Shown: in pieces, positions 1 to 9,270 of the stretch | Position numbering within the stretch: the stretch's first letter is position 1 | How the letters are laid out: each line of letters begins with the position of its first letter | Origin: Saccharothrix saharensis | Lineage (GTDB): Bacteria; Actinomycetota; Actinomycetes; Mycobacteriales; Pseudonocardiaceae | Direction of reading: 5' to 3' | Assembly: GCF_006716745.1 (NCBI RefSeq) | Contig: NZ_VFPP01000001.1 | Span: 4,898,001-4,962,000, forward strand | DNA: 64,000 nt | Made by a program: the position numbers and the translations under genes | The notes under the pieces: model-generated | Databases searched by the model: none | What the model saw: only the letters and a program-made list of their open reading frames with translations | Told to the model about the DNA's origin: nothing

Positions 1-772
1 AGGCGATCGACCGCGGCACGGGCGTGACCAGGTTGACCCAGTGCGCGGACAGGCGCGGCGTCAGCAACGGCACCGGCAGGACGCGTCGGCGGCGCAACCC
101 CGCCACCCGCGCGTACCGCAGCATCATCTCCAGGTAGGTGAGCACGTCCGGGCCGCCGATGTCGAACGTCCGGTTCACCCCGGCGGGCAGCCCCACCGCG
201 TCCACCAGGTAGCGCAGCACGTCCCGCACCGCGATCGGCTGGACCCGGTTGCCCACCCAGCGGGGCGTGACCATGACCGGCAGGCGTTCGGTGAGGTAGC
301 GCAGCATCTCGAAGCTCGCCGACCCGGACCCGATGACCACCGCCGCCTGCAGCACCACCGCGGGCACGGGGCCGCGCAGGAACACGTCACCGACCTCCTC
401 GCGGGAGGCCAGGTGGGGTGACAGCGCCACCCCGGGTGGGTGCAGCCCGCCCAGGTAGACGATCCGCCGCACCCCCGCGTCCGCCGCCGCGCGGGCCGTG
501 TTCGCCGCCGCGCGCCGGTCCGCGTCGGCGAAGTCCGGGTCGCTCAACGAGTGGACGAGGTAGTGCACCACGTCGACGTCGCGCATCGCCGCACCCAGCG
601 ACGCCGGGTCGAGCACGTCGCCGCGCACCACCTCGACCTGCCCGGCCCACGGCACGTCCCGCAGCTTGCGCGGGTCGCGGACCAGGCACCTGACCCGGTG
701 GCCCGCCGCGACCAACCGGGGCACGAGCCGTCCGCCGAGGTAGCCGGTCGCGCCGGTGACGAGGCAGTGCAC
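1..772 (-). CDS. NAD(P)-binding SDR/epimerase-like protein, C-terminus outside window
   Basis: This is an atypical short-chain dehydrogenase with a Rossmann fold that probably binds NAD(P); its substrate is unknown. The N-terminus reads VHCLVTGATGYLGGRL, a TGxxGxxG nucleotide-binding motif at residues 6-13, and a second conserved stretch VVHYLVHSL lies near residue 70. About 257 residues are visible before the window edge. Related actinobacterial proteins run to nearly 500 residues and carry a DUF2867 domain at the C-terminus, which would lie outside. The GTG start at 772 is preceded by a purine-rich GTGAGGA. The reading frame is open from 772 to the edge. Confidence 0.75.
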   Translation of the reverse strand, partial: MHCLVTGATGYLGGRLVPRLVAAGHRVRCLVRDPRKLRDVPWAGQVEVVRGDVLDPASLGAAMRDVDVVHYLVHSLSDPDFADADRRAAANTARAAADAGVRRIVYLGGLHPPGVALSPHLASREEVGDVFLRGPVPAVVLQAAVVIGSGSASFEMLRYLTERLPVMVTPRWVGNRVQPIAVRDVLRYLVDAVGLPAGVNRTFDIGGPDVLTYLEMMLRYARVAGLRRRRVLPVPLLTPRLSAHWVNLVTPVPRSIA

Positions 773-826
773 ACCGCAATCCTCACCGGGCACCGGCCCG
801 CGCGCACGACGGCGCGCACGACGCCG

Positions 827-1396
827 TCACGCGTGCCGGAACCAGCGCGCCTTCTTCTTGATCTCCACGTTGCCCGCGCGCACGTGGCCGTGCACCACGA
901 AGTGCGGCCGGCCGTTCACGCCCGTGCCGACCTTGTCCTTCAGGTTGCTCGCGGCCAGCTCCACGCCGTCGGCGTCGACCGTCGCGCCCTCCGGCAGCAC
1001 CAGCTTCACCGACCCGGCGGTCACGTCCAGCTCGATGTCCACCACCGCGTGCGGGATGGACGCCTCGCGGAAGTCCAGGTCCGTCGACCCCATCCGGTTG
1101 CGCACCACGAGCTGCCGCGGCACCGCCCAGTTGCCCTTGCGGTTGACCGTCGACATGGTGGCCTTGAGCTCCTGCCGGTCCGCGGGCATCGCGAGCACCT
1201 GCTCGTTGTGCACCATGCCCGGCAGGTCCAGCAGCACCGCGTTCAGCTCGCCGCGGGTGCGGGCGGCCAGCGCGGTGTCGGTGCGCTCGGTGAACTCGTC
1301 CAGCGTGATCAGCCCGCGGCCGATCGCCTTCTGCAGCAGGCCGACGACGTGCTCGCGCTCGGCGTCGGACACCCGGAAGTCCCTGGGGTCGGTCAT
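827..1396 (-). CDS. DUF1707 domain protein
   Basis: A 189-residue protein with an N-terminal DUF1707 domain (residues 5-60; VSDAEREHVVGLLQKA and RTRGELNAVLLDLPG). A beta-rich C-terminal half (residues 85-185) resembles the LiaF/DUF4097 cell-envelope-stress fold. No membrane segment is obvious, so it may act at the inner face of the membrane. The start lies only 3 nt after the stop of the response regulator, so it is the third gene of the sensor-regulator operon. This suggests a target or modulator of that system. Its molecular function is unknown. Confidence 0.8.
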   Translation of the reverse strand: MTDPRDFRVSDAEREHVVGLLQKAIGRGLITLDEFTERTDTALAARTRGELNAVLLDLPGMVHNEQVLAMPADRQELKATMSTVNRKGNWAVPRQLVVRNRMGSTDLDFREASIPHAVVDIELDVTAGSVKLVLPEGATVDADGVELAASNLKDKVGTGVNGRPHFVVHGHVRAGNVEIKKKARWFRHA

Positions 1397-1399
1397 GGC

Positions 1400-2050
1400 T
1401 CAGCCCTCCGGCTCGACGTCGAGCCCGTGCTCGATCGCGTACCGCGCCAGCTCGACGCGGTTGTGCAGTTGCAGCTTGCGCAGGGTGGACTGCACGTGGT
1501 TCTCCACCGTGCGGTGCGAGATGACCAGCCGGTTCGCGATCTGCCGCGCGGTCAACCCCTTGGCCACGAGCCGCAGCACCTCCGTCTCCCGCTCGGTGAG
1601 CTGCGGCTTGTCCTCGTCCGGCGTGGCGGCCATCCGCCGGTACTCCCCGAGCACCAGGCCCGCGAGCCCGGCGGTGAACACCGCGTCGCCCGCCGCGGTC
1701 CGGGTCACCGCCTCCACCAGCTCCTCGGCCGACGCCGACTTCACCAGGTAACCGGACGCGCCCGCCTTCACCGCCTCCAGCACGTCGCTGTGCTCGCCGC
1801 TCGCGGACAGCACCAGCACCCGGGTGCCCGCCAGCGACCCGGTGATCATCGTGGTCGCCTCGACCCCCGTCGTCTCGCCGAGGTTGAGGTCCATCAGCAC
1901 CACGTCCGGCCGCACCGCGCGGGCGATCCGCACCGCCGACGCGGCGTCACCGGCCGTCGCGACCACCTCGAAGCCGCGCTCGGACAGGTCGCGCGCGACA
2001 CCGTCACGCCACAGCGGGTGGTCGTCCACCACCATCACGGACACGCTCAT
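1400..2050 (-). CDS. LuxR-type response regulator, MacR-like
   Basis: A NarL/FixJ-class response regulator of 216 residues. The receiver domain starts SVSVMVVDDHP, with acidic residues D9/D10 and phospho-acceptor D54 in VVLMDLN. The C-terminal LuxR helix-turn-helix contains LTERETEVLRLVAKG. I chose the ATG at 2050 because it overlaps the kinase stop as ATGA and has GGGAGG upstream; an in-frame start at 2071 would overlap the kinase further. It should be phosphorylated by the upstream kinase and control transcription. The MacR assignment rests on the partner kinase type. Confidence 0.85.
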   Translation of the reverse strand: MSVSVMVVDDHPLWRDGVARDLSERGFEVVATAGDAASAVRIARAVRPDVVLMDLNLGETTGVEATTMITGSLAGTRVLVLSASGEHSDVLEAVKAGASGYLVKSASAEELVEAVTRTAAGDAVFTAGLAGLVLGEYRRMAATPDEDKPQLTERETEVLRLVAKGLTARQIANRLVISHRTVENHVQSTLRKLQLHNRVELARYAIEHGLDVEPEG

Positions 2051-3189
2051 CTGTAGACCCGCACCTCCCACTCGGTGCCCTCCCCCGGCCCCGTCTGCAG
2101 CTCAAGGGTCCCACGCAGCGCCTCGACCCGGCCCCGGATCGACTGGGCGACGCCCATCCGGCCCTCCGCCTCGGCCGAGGCCAGCCGGCCCTCGGCGATG
2201 CCGGGGCCGTCGTCGCGGACGCTGATCACGACCTCCTCGCCGAGGTCCTCCAGCAGCACCCACGCCCGCGCGTCCGGGCCCGCGTGCTTGTCCACGTTGG
2301 ACAGCGCCTCGCGCACCACGGCGGTCAGCTCGAACGCCGTGGCGGCCGGCAGCATCACCTGCGTGGCCGGGGTGGACACCTGGAACCGGGACGTGGCCAG
2401 CAGTTGCAGCGCGGGCCGCAGGTCGGCGTCACCGTCCACGGTGGACTCCGTCGGCGCGGCGGCCACCAGGGACCGCAGCGCGACCTCCTGCTCGCCGGCC
2501 AGCTCCGCGAGCTCCGCCGCCTCGCCGCCCAGCTCCGTGCCGCGCTTGCGCACCCGGGCCAGCACCTGGAGCACGCCGTCGTGGATGGACCGCGCCAGCC
2601 GCTCGCGCTCCGCCGTGGCGGCCTCGGTCCGCAACGCCTGCGCCAGCCGCACCGCCGAGCGGCGCGCCGTGGTCGACGCCATGCCGACCACGAACCCGGC
2701 GCAGGACAGCAGCACCACGTCCCGCACCATGTCGACGCTGAGCTCGCCGCGGGTGAGGTAGGTGCTCAACCCGACCGCGAACCCGGACACCGCGCCCGCG
2801 ACCTGACCGCCGAGCGCACCCGCCGCCACCGGCGGGCCGGCCGCCCAGATCGTGGTGATCAGCGGGACGTCGAACAGGAACTGGGCATCGGTCATGATCA
2901 GCCGCGAGAGCGACATCAGGCCGCACGTGATCAGCACGTCCGCCACCACGACCCACGTCCGCCGGCCGTTCTCCCGGCTGTAGGCCTGGATGGTGAACAC
3001 CGACCACAGGGCCATCGCGGCGATGGCGCACCACGCCAGCCACGGGCGCTCGTACTCACCGTGCTGGTCGATCGCGTTGCCCAGGGCGAACAGGAACGTC
3101 ACTACGCGTAGCGCTACCGTTCCCCGCCAGAGGTGCGCGACCGGGTCCTCCATGACCGCTGTCCCCTGGTCGGCTGGTTTCGTGTGCAC
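2047..3189 (-). CDS. Sensor histidine kinase, MacS-like (DUF5931 N-terminus)
   Basis: A membrane sensor kinase of 380 residues. The N-terminal half has about six hydrophobic segments (residues 25-175). The HisKA_3 dimerisation helix follows, with phospho-acceptor H203 in ERLARSIHDGVLQ. The ATPase domain has the N-box REALSNVDKHA near residue 300 and the G1 motif DDGPGI. The layout matches the MacS family, which controls morphogenesis and secondary metabolism in Streptomyces. The GTG at 3189 has AAGGGAG 6 nt upstream; an internal ATG at 3153 also has AGGGGA, so the start is not settled. It is translationally coupled to the regulator (ATGA). Confidence 0.85.
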   Translation of the reverse strand: MHTKPADQGTAVMEDPVAHLWRGTVALRVVTFLFALGNAIDQHGEYERPWLAWCAIAAMALWSVFTIQAYSRENGRRTWVVVADVLITCGLMSLSRLIMTDAQFLFDVPLITTIWAAGPPVAAGALGGQVAGAVSGFAVGLSTYLTRGELSVDMVRDVVLLSCAGFVVGMASTTARRSAVRLAQALRTEAATAERERLARSIHDGVLQVLARVRKRGTELGGEAAELAELAGEQEVALRSLVAAAPTESTVDGDADLRPALQLLATSRFQVSTPATQVMLPAATAFELTAVVREALSNVDKHAGPDARAWVLLEDLGEEVVISVRDDGPGIAEGRLASAEAEGRMGVAQSIRGRVEALRGTLELQTGPGEGTEWEVRVYR

Positions 3190-3375
3190 GGTGTGCTCCC
3201 TTCACGCGCAATCTTGCCGTGTCGGAGTGGCGCAGCTAACCCCCAGGTGGCCGTCTGTTCCGATACCGACACCTGTGGAAGGCTGGCCGGAGTCACCGAG
3301 CGTGATCTCGTGGACTGCTCACCTCCGGGGGTGGAGATCACGTCCGCGGACCGCTGTGGCGAGGGAGGGCCGAGC

Positions 3376-4572
3376 GTGCGCCACTGGCCGATGTGGACGC
3401 TGAAGCGCTCCGCGCTGGTCTACTGGCTGCTCGTGGACGCCCTGGCGCTGGCGGCCGTCGCCTACTCCATCGTGACGTCACCGCAGCCCACACCGGGGCA
3501 GATCGGCCGGTTCGCGGCCATCGCGGGCACCGCGGGCGCGGTGATCGTCGGCAGCTCCATCCACAGCCACCGGGTGGGAGAGGCCGCGCGCAACCCGTGG
3601 GCCGCCCACCTGTGCTACCTCACCGCGGGCCTGGTCGCGCTGCCGTGCAACCTGCTCGTCCTGCTGCTGTTCGGCCCCGCGCTGCACGGCGTGCTGACCC
3701 AGCGCCCGGAATCGCACCGCTGGGTGTTCACCCTGTCCGCGACCACGCTGGCCGTGTTCACCACCCGCTACGTCATCGGCTGGGCCGAGCCGAGCACCGA
3801 CCTGGTCGTCATGGTGCTCGGCGCGACCGTGCTGCTGGTGGTCCGCGCGGCCTTGATCGCGGTCGGCCTGAAGCTGCGCAGCCCGCGCGCCAAGGGCGAG
3901 GAGGTCATCGGCGAGCCGATCGACGTCGTGCTGGGCATCGTCGCGGTCAGCATCGGCGGCCTGATGGGCTTCGTCGCGGTGACCACCCCGGTGCACGCCC
4001 TGATGGCCGGACCGCCCCTGGCCCTGCTGGAACGGGCGGCGCAGCTGCCGCAGTGGCGGCGCTCCGCCCAGCGCGACGCGAAGACCGGCCTGGCCAACGC
4101 CGTGCACTGGGACAGCCGCGCCCGCTACGAGCTGGCCAAGGCGCGGGGCCGCGACCGGCCGATGGCCGTGATGCTGCTCGACCTCGACCACTTCAAGCGG
4201 GTCAACGACGAGGTCGGCCACCTGGCGGGCGACTCGGCGCTCAGCGCGGTCGCGCTCCTGCTCACCGGCACGGTCCGGCGCGGCGACCTGGTCGGCCGCT
4301 TCGGCGGCGAGGAGTTCGTCGTGCTGCTGCCCGACGCCGAACCGGCCGTCGCCCGGTCCGTGGCGCAACGGGTCCGGCACGCGGTCGCCGACCTGGCCGT
4401 GCCGACCGTCCGCACGGACGGCCGCGAGCACCTGCTGACCGGCCTGACCGTCAGCATCGGCGTGGCGACCACCCAGCGGTTCGGCTACGAGCTGCCGGAC
4501 CTGCTGGTGGCCGCCGACGCCGCCCTGCTAGCCGCCAAGGGCTACGGCCGCAACCTGGTCGAGATGGCCTGA
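3376..4572 (+). CDS. Membrane diguanylate cyclase (GGDEF)
   Basis: A 398-residue protein that should make cyclic di-GMP from two GTP. About seven hydrophobic segments fill residues 12-225, forming a membrane sensory region of unknown ligand. The GGDEF domain follows (about 240-398), with DLDHFKRVND and the intact active-site motif GGEEF at 310-314. The inhibitory I-site RRGD lies five residues before it at 301-304, so product feedback is expected. The GTG at 3376 is preceded by GGGAGGG at good spacing. The frame stays open upstream to 3133, but that extension overlaps the divergent kinase and is not protein-like. Confidence 0.88.
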   Translation: MRHWPMWTLKRSALVYWLLVDALALAAVAYSIVTSPQPTPGQIGRFAAIAGTAGAVIVGSSIHSHRVGEAARNPWAAHLCYLTAGLVALPCNLLVLLLFGPALHGVLTQRPESHRWVFTLSATTLAVFTTRYVIGWAEPSTDLVVMVLGATVLLVVRAALIAVGLKLRSPRAKGEEVIGEPIDVVLGIVAVSIGGLMGFVAVTTPVHALMAGPPLALLERAAQLPQWRRSAQRDAKTGLANAVHWDSRARYELAKARGRDRPMAVMLLDLDHFKRVNDEVGHLAGDSALSAVALLLTGTVRRGDLVGRFGGEEFVVLLPDAEPAVARSVAQRVRHAVADLAVPTVRTDGREHLLTGLTVSIGVATTQRFGYELPDLLVAADAALLAAKGYGRNLVEMA

Positions 4573-4575
4573 CCG

Positions 4576-5769
4576 CTACTGCCGCCCGCTGTGGTCCGCG
4601 GTCGGCCCCTGGGTGTCGTCGATGTCCTCGATCCGATCCCCGCCGGTGTCGACGGGTCCGCTCTCCTGCGGTTCCAGCACGTCGACCTGGCGCGGCGCGA
4701 CGTCGCGGTCCGACTCCGACAGCAACGACCTGATCCCCGAGTTCAGCACCGCCAGCAGCGGCACGGCCAGCAGCGCACCCGCGATGCCGCTCACCACCAA
4801 CCCGGCGGTGATCGCCAGCACCACGGCCAGCGGGTGCAGCTTCACCGCGCGACCCAGCAGCAGGGGCTGGAGCACGTGGCTCTCCAGCTGCATCACGCCG
4901 ATCAGGATGGCGAGCACGATCAGGGCCGCCACCGGGCTCACCGCCACCAGCGCCACCAGCACCGCCACCGCGCCGGTGATCACCGCGCCCACGATCGGGA
5001 TGAAGGCACCGAGGAACACCAGCGCCGACAGCGGCACCACCAGCGGCACGTCCACGATCCACAGGCCGATGCCGACGCCGACCGCGTCCACCACGGCCAC
5101 CAGGGCGGTCGCCCGCACGTACGACACCAGCGAGGCGAAACCCCGCCGCCCCGCCACGTCGGCCCGGTCGCGCACGTCGCGCGGCACGATCCGGACCAGG
5201 AACCGCCAGATCCCGTCGCCGTCGTGCAGGAAGAAGATGAGCGTGAACAGCGCCAGGATGAGACCGGTCAGGATCTCGCCCAGCGTCGCCGCCGTGGTCA
5301 GCGCGCCCGAGGTGATGTCGGCCTGGTTGTCCTGGATGGTCCTCACCATCTCGTCCAGGTACTCCTGGAGCTGGACGTCGCTCAGGTGCAGCGGGCCGTC
5401 GCGCAGCCAGTCGCGGATCTGCTCCAGGCTCTTGCCGACCTGCACCTGCAGCTGCGGCAAGCCCTTGGAGAACTCGTTGATCACGAACGTGAGCACGCCG
5501 CCGACCAGCGCGATGCCGCCGACCAGCACCACGCCCGTGGACAGCCCGCGCGGGATGCCCGCCCTGGCCAGCTGCGACACCGCGGGCGACAGCAACGCGG
5601 CCAGCAGCAGCGCCACCCCCACGGGGATGACGATGGTGGCCAGGAACCCGACCACGTGGAACACCACGTAGAGGGCCGCCACCACGGCGACGAACCGCCA
5701 GCTCAGCGCAGCGGACACGCGCAGCAGCGCCGGCACGTTGTCGGTGATCTTCCGTTCCGTCCCCGTCAC
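4576..5769 (-). CDS. AI-2E family transporter
   Basis: A 397-residue polytopic membrane protein of the AI-2E exporter/PurR-regulated permease family. It has two N-terminal hydrophobic segments (SWRFVAVVAALYVVFHVV and the next), a soluble region near 100-190, and a C-terminal set of hydrophobic helices. The family segment FFLHDGDGIWRFLVRIVP lies near residue 185. Substrates are uncertain; some relatives export ions or signals. Several GTG codons (5778, 5775, 5769) are possible starts and none has a strong ribosome-binding site. It is convergent with the diguanylate cyclase, 3 nt apart. The long open frame upstream to 6153 is an artefact. Confidence 0.85.
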   Translation of the reverse strand: MTGTERKITDNVPALLRVSAALSWRFVAVVAALYVVFHVVGFLATIVIPVGVALLLAALLSPAVSQLARAGIPRGLSTGVVLVGGIALVGGVLTFVINEFSKGLPQLQVQVGKSLEQIRDWLRDGPLHLSDVQLQEYLDEMVRTIQDNQADITSGALTTAATLGEILTGLILALFTLIFFLHDGDGIWRFLVRIVPRDVRDRADVAGRRGFASLVSYVRATALVAVVDAVGVGIGLWIVDVPLVVPLSALVFLGAFIPIVGAVITGAVAVLVALVAVSPVAALIVLAILIGVMQLESHVLQPLLLGRAVKLHPLAVVLAITAGLVVSGIAGALLAVPLLAVLNSGIRSLLSESDRDVAPRQVDVLEPQESGPVDTGGDRIEDIDDTQGPTADHSGRQ

Positions 5770-5900
5770 GCGCACCACGCTAGTCGGCCGCGGACCCGCG
5801 GGCGGGTCGGTCGGGCACGGCCGGCGGCATGGCGGACCCCACGTTTCGGATTCGGTCAAACGCCGGCGCGACCGGCGCGCCGGGTGATCGGATCGCGGGC

Positions 5901-8093
5901 GTGACCGCCGAGAGCACCGTCGAGGACGCCGTCCGGGCCGCGTTCGCCGCCGGGCGCACGCTGCGCTTCGACCCCAGGACGCCCCAGCGGGAGCGCACGG
6001 TCCGCGGCGAGCTGCTGTCCGACCTGCTCCTCGGCGGGCCGCGGACCGCCGCGCTGCGACTGGTCGGCGCGAACGTCGTCGGCTCCTTCGCGCTCGAAGG
6101 CGCGCAGGTCGACCACGTGGTCGACCTCCAGGACTGCACCTTCGAACGGCCACCGGACCTGCGCATGGCCCGGCTGGTCGGCCTTCGGCTGCGCGGCTGC
6201 AAGGTGCCCGGCCTGTGGGGCCGCAACCTGCGCGTGGGCAGCGACCTGGTGCTGGAGGCCGGGTTCACCAGCGACGGCGTGGTCGACCTGACCGACGCCT
6301 CGGTCGACGGCACGTGCCGGCTGGCGGGCGCCGTGCTGCGCAACAAGGGCGGCGACCACGCCCTGCTCGCCGCCCGCATCCGGCTGTCCGGCTCGTTGCA
6401 GGCCATCGCGCTGCGCGCGGGCGGCGAGGTGCGGCTGCGCGGCGCGAACGTCGGCGGGAACGTGCACCTCGGCGGCGCGCGCCTGCTCAACGCGGGCCAG
6501 AACGCACTCGACGCCACCGGCGTCACCATCGCGGGCACCCTGTTCTGCGACGCCGAGGGCGGCCGGTTCACCGCCGAGGGCCGCATCCTGCTCGACGGCG
6601 CGCGGGTCGGCGGCAGCGTCGTCTTCTCCGGCGCCCGGCTGCACGCCAGCGTGGTCGACCGCCCGGTCCTGGTGATCCCGCGCGGCACCGCCGACGAGGC
6701 CGCCGCGCTGGTCGCCGACCGGATGCGGGTGGAGGGCAACGTCGAGCTGGACGACGGCTTCACCTCCTCCGGCACGGTCCGCCTGCCCAACGCCGAGATC
6801 GGCGGCTACCTGCGGCTGTCCGGGGCGGTGATCGGCCGGCGGGACGTGGTGGACGAGCTGGCCGGCCACACCGGCGAGGACGTCCAGCGCATCCCGGTGG
6901 CCCTGCACGCGGACGGCATCCAGGTGCGCGGCGACCTCGAAGCGCGCGGCGCGGTCAACGGCGGGTTCCACGGCCACGGCGAGCGTGACGCGGCGCTGCG
7001 CGCCTACGGCCAGGTGCGCCTGGTGGACGCGCACGTGCGGGGCAGCGCCTCGCTCTCCGGCGTGCGACTGCACGGACCCGGCATCGACGTCCTGTTCGCC
7101 GACCGGCTCCGCGTCGGCGGCACGCTGTTCCTCCGCGACCTGCGCGCCGAGGGCTCGCTGCGCCTGCAGAACGCCGAGATCGGCTCCACCCTCGACTGCT
7201 CCGGCGCGTCCCTGCTCTCGCCGCGCCGCCGCCCGGACGGCACGGTGAAGCCGTCGCTGGACGCCCGCGTGGCCGGGATCGGCAAGGACCTGCTGTGCAG
7301 CCACGGCTTCACCGCCGCGGGCGGCGTGCGGCTGAGGCTGGCCGAGGTGGGCAAGATGGCCACGTTCGCGGGCGCCCGGCTGGGCGGTCCGGGCAGCGAC
7401 ATCGCGCTGAACGCCTACGGCCTCACGGTGAGCCAGCTCGTGCTGCGGCTGTCGGAGGACCGGACCCCGGTGGGCCGGGTCGTGCTGACCCGGGTCGCCG
7501 CGACGACGGTGGTGGACGGGCCGGGCCTGTGGGCCGCCACCGGCGGCGTCGACGTCGAGGACTTCACGTTCCGCTCGATCTCCGCCACGCCGCACGTGGA
7601 CGTGCGCACCCGGTTGCGCTGGCTGCGCGAGGTGCAGCCGGACTTCGCGCCCGGCCCGTACGAGCAGCTGGCCGCCGTGTACCGGGACGGGGGCGAGGAA
7701 GAGCTGGCGCAGCTCGTGCAGGTGGAGAAGCAGCACCGGCGCTACTCCGAGCTGGGCGTCGCGGGCCGGGTCTGGGGGTTCCTCCAGCGCTGGACGGTCG
7801 GCTACGGCTACCGGCCGTGGCTCGCGATCGCCTGGCTGACCGCGTTCTGGCTGCTCGGCGCGCTGTGGTTCCTGGGCCACGAGATGCCGAAGCTGAACGA
7901 CGACGAGTCGCCGTCGTGGAACGCGTGGCTGCTGTCGATGGACCTGCTGATCCCGATCGTGGACCTCGGCCAGGACGGCAAGTGGAAGTTCAGCGGTGCT
8001 TCGCAGTGGATCTCCAGCACGCTCATCGCGGTCGGCTGGATCCTGGCGTCCACGGCCGCCGCCGGCGCGGCCAGGGTCCTCAAGCGCGTCTGA
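5901..8093 (+). CDS. Beta-solenoid membrane protein (family often labelled 'membrane-associated oxidoreductase')
   Basis: A 730-residue protein dominated by short repeats such as VRLRGANVGGNVHLGGARL and VRLPNAEIGGYLRLSGAVI, which recall pentapeptide or bactofilin-like beta-solenoids and run from about residue 50 to 570. A charged segment (EELAQLVQVEKQHRRYSE) and two hydrophobic segments (WLAIAWLTAFWLLGALWFLG, and one at the extreme C-terminus) follow. Homologues in Streptomyces are named oxidoreductases, but I see no Rossmann or cofactor motif. The solenoid is probably a cytoplasmic scaffold tethered by the C-terminus. The GTG at 5901 fits the family start; an ATG at 5829 would add 24 low-complexity residues. 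Confidence 0.7.
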   Translation: MTAESTVEDAVRAAFAAGRTLRFDPRTPQRERTVRGELLSDLLLGGPRTAALRLVGANVVGSFALEGAQVDHVVDLQDCTFERPPDLRMARLVGLRLRGCKVPGLWGRNLRVGSDLVLEAGFTSDGVVDLTDASVDGTCRLAGAVLRNKGGDHALLAARIRLSGSLQAIALRAGGEVRLRGANVGGNVHLGGARLLNAGQNALDATGVTIAGTLFCDAEGGRFTAEGRILLDGARVGGSVVFSGARLHASVVDRPVLVIPRGTADEAAALVADRMRVEGNVELDDGFTSSGTVRLPNAEIGGYLRLSGAVIGRRDVVDELAGHTGEDVQRIPVALHADGIQVRGDLEARGAVNGGFHGHGERDAALRAYGQVRLVDAHVRGSASLSGVRLHGPGIDVLFADRLRVGGTLFLRDLRAEGSLRLQNAEIGSTLDCSGASLLSPRRRPDGTVKPSLDARVAGIGKDLLCSHGFTAAGGVRLRLAEVGKMATFAGARLGGPGSDIALNAYGLTVSQLVLRLSEDRTPVGRVVLTRVAATTVVDGPGLWAATGGVDVEDFTFRSISATPHVDVRTRLRWLREVQPDFAPGPYEQLAAVYRDGGEEELAQLVQVEKQHRRYSELGVAGRVWGFLQRWTVGYGYRPWLAIAWLTAFWLLGALWFLGHEMPKLNDDESPSWNAWLLSMDLLIPIVDLGQDGKWKFSGASQWISSTLIAVGWILASTAAAGAARVLKRV

Positions 8094-8261
8094 TCACTGC
8101 CAGTAACGCTCGAGAACACAGCGTGTTCGTCACACGATCCGGCGAACCAGGTGTGAATGGAGTGCGCCGCGCGCCCCGCGACTGGCAGTCTCTCGTCGTC
8201 GGCTTGATCACCTCGATCGCGTCGCCGGCGAATCCCAGTGCTTTCGGCGGAGGTTCCAGCG

Positions 8262-9071
8262 ATGTCGTGCGTTGACCAGCGAGCGGGAACGGGGGCGAGC
8301 CGCGTTCGGCGGCTGCTCTCCCGGGCCCTGCTGGTCGTCGGCGGCACGCTGGCGGGCACCGCCGCGGCCTGGGCGCTGTCGACGGCACCGGCGTCCGCGC
8401 AGGTCCCGGTCGACCAGGTCGCCGAGGTCGCGCACGACGCGCTGTCGCCCGACGCGGCGCCGAGCCGGGTCGAGACCGCGCTGGCCCCGGTCCGCGCGAG
8501 CGAGGTCGGCCGAGCGGTGCAGGAGCTCGACACGGCGCTGCGCACCCCGCGCGTGCCCGAGCCGAGCCCGCCCCGCCTGCGGCAGGTCGCGGAGGACATC
8601 CGCGGTGCCGTCGGAGGCGTGCGCGACTGGCTCCGGCACCCCGCGTCCGTGCAGGCGCCCGCCGACGTGGTCGTCGGTGGCGTCGTGACGCGGGACGCCA
8701 CCGAAACCACCCCGGCCGCCACCGCCGTGCCGGTTTCCGCCGGCACCCCGGTGGTGCACGGGGTGTTCGCCAAGCTCAGCCGAACCTGGCTGGACGCGCC
8801 CCGGCGGCCGGTCGTCGCGCCGCCGGGCGACAACGGGTCGTCCCTGCCGGGCGACCCGTCCGGGCTGCCGTCGATGCCGTTCGCGCCCCTCGGCGCGCCG
8901 GTCCACTGCTCCTGCGGTGGCGACGGCTCCGGTTCCTCGAGTGGCGGCAACGGCCCGTTCTCGGTCGTCTCCGCCGACCACATCGACGCCGCGGTGGCCC
9001 GGGCTCTGTTCCCCGCCACCGAGCGGAACGTCGTGATGCCGGGCAAGCAGCCCGGCATCACGCCCGACTGA
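8262..9071 (+). CDS. Secreted Pro/Ala-rich hypothetical protein
   Basis: A 269-residue protein that I do not recognise. It has a signal peptide: basic RVRRLLSR, hydrophobic ALLVVGGTLAGTAAAWAL, and likely cleavage after APASA near residue 48. The mature part is low in complexity and rich in Ala, Pro, Val and charged residues. A Cys pair (HCSCGG) lies in a Gly/Ser stretch near residue 215, and the end is PGKQPGITPD. The ATG at 8262 follows GGCGGAGG with good spacing. It precedes the large repeat protein in the same direction, with a 199-nt gap, so a shared surface role is possible. Confidence 0.65.
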   Translation: MSCVDQRAGTGASRVRRLLSRALLVVGGTLAGTAAAWALSTAPASAQVPVDQVAEVAHDALSPDAAPSRVETALAPVRASEVGRAVQELDTALRTPRVPEPSPPRLRQVAEDIRGAVGGVRDWLRHPASVQAPADVVVGGVVTRDATETTPAATAVPVSAGTPVVHGVFAKLSRTWLDAPRRPVVAPPGDNGSSLPGDPSGLPSMPFAPLGAPVHCSCGGDGSGSSSGGNGPFSVVSADHIDAAVARALFPATERNVVMPGKQPGITPD

Positions 9072-9270
9072 CCCAGCGCGCGGTCCGCGGCAGCTCATCG
9101 TCGAGCTGACCCGGTGATCGACCGTCGCGCCGCTCCGCGTGCGCTCCCCTCCCGGTCGATGCCGCGCTTCCCACCCCTCCAGATGACCCGGGTGGTCGTC
9201 GTCTCCGACGCGGTAGCCGCGTCCGACCACCCCTCACCTCCCGCAAGGGACATTGGAAGAAGGAGAACCC

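Noticed and set aside
4576..6153. 525-residue AI-2E protein with a long Arg-rich N-terminus
   Set aside because: The extension is antisense to the solenoid protein; family members start at the later GTG.
8114..8128. GAACAC-AGC-GTGTTC inverted repeat as an operator
   Set aside because: It is short, lies just after a stop codon, and could be a weak terminator; not enough support to call.
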